Assembly: GCF_003259895.1 (NCBI RefSeq)
Contig: NZ_QLME01000026.1
Span: 1-46,059 of the forward strand
DNA: 46,059 nt
Reading direction: 5' to 3'
Source: Halanaerobium saccharolyticum
Lineage (GTDB): Bacteria > Bacillota > Halanaerobiia > Halanaerobiales > Halanaerobiaceae
The translations under genes and the position numbers were made by a program. Position 1 is the stretch's first letter; each line of letters starts with the position of its first letter. This document shows, in pieces, positions 46,026 to 46,059 of the stretch. The notes beneath the pieces were generated by a model. That model was not told the DNA's origin and did no database searches. It saw nothing but the letters and a program-made list of their open reading frames with translations.

Positions 46026-46059
46026 ATGAGCCCAAAACAAAGAAGAAATCATATTAAAG
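46026..46059 (+). CDS. Start of an unidentified gene, cut by the window edge
   Basis: ATG at 46026 follows GAAGGAT by 9 bases, and the frame reads MSPKQRRNHIK to the end of the window. The basic start could belong to a DNA-binding protein, but eleven residues are too few to name it. A perfect DnaA box (TGTGGATAA) lies at 45994-46002. Confidence 0.35.
   Translation, partial: MSPKQRRNHIK

Overview
The window is an A+T-rich chromosomal segment centred on a bacterial replication origin. Gene order and protein sequences point to a low-G+C Gram-positive (Firmicutes/Bacillota) bacterium. The protein style and the sugar-catabolism set suggest a halophilic anaerobe of the Halanaerobiales, possibly Halanaerobium-like, but this is inferred from general resemblance and no marker here proves the genus. 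No CRISPR array, tRNA or complete rRNA gene lies inside the window.

Layout. Positions 1-370 hold three tandem, strikingly uniform minus-strand promoters aimed off the left edge, most likely driving an rRNA operon (compare gyrA-rrnO in Bacillus). Positions 372-1060 hold a minus-strand cluster of three tiny peptide genes, two of which encode 38-residue paralogues ending in YIDY(F/L)G, with their own terminator. Positions 1223-10300 are the minus-strand replication operon dnaA-dnaN-yaaA-recF-remB-gyrB-gyrA. oriC is bipartite: one DnaA-box cluster lies between dnaA and rnpA, the other between dnaN and dnaA with a DnaA-trio unwinding element. Positions 10848-19516 are the plus-strand rnpA-yidD-yidC-jag-mnmE-mnmG-rsmG-noc-soj-parB arm. 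The usual rpmH is missing from its place. Perfect Noc-type (ATTTCCCGGGAAAT) and near-consensus parS sites are present.

Positions 19568-30660 carry a DUF554 membrane protein, a glycine riboswitch with terminator controlling gcvT-gcvH-gcvPA-gcvPB, a TPR protein, a DUF951 protein, ychF, a 161-bp foldback element, a PAP2 phosphatase, rpsF-ssb-rpsR, a DUF2232 membrane protein and rplI. From 30800 the content becomes accessory sugar metabolism: uxuA (with a cre/LacI-type operator) and uxuB for hexuronate breakdown, a degenerate sugar-ABC ATPase lacking all catalytic motifs, an AEC transporter, a LacI regulator, a four-gene minus-strand operon of two TIM-barrel isomerases and two Gfo/Idh oxidoreductases diverging from an AraC regulator, a UspA protein, a CDF metal exporter and a third Gfo/Idh oxidoreductase. 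The right end holds an Rpn-family PD-(D/E)XK nuclease gene bracketed by two identical 48-bp direct repeats, each containing a complete terminator, and the first codons of another gene.

How it works together: the dnaA arm and the rnpA arm diverge from oriC. Noc, Soj and ParB with their DNA sites would couple origin segregation and division control. The gcv genes would respond to glycine. The 30.8-44.7 kb block appears to be a set of inducible carbohydrate modules with local regulators.
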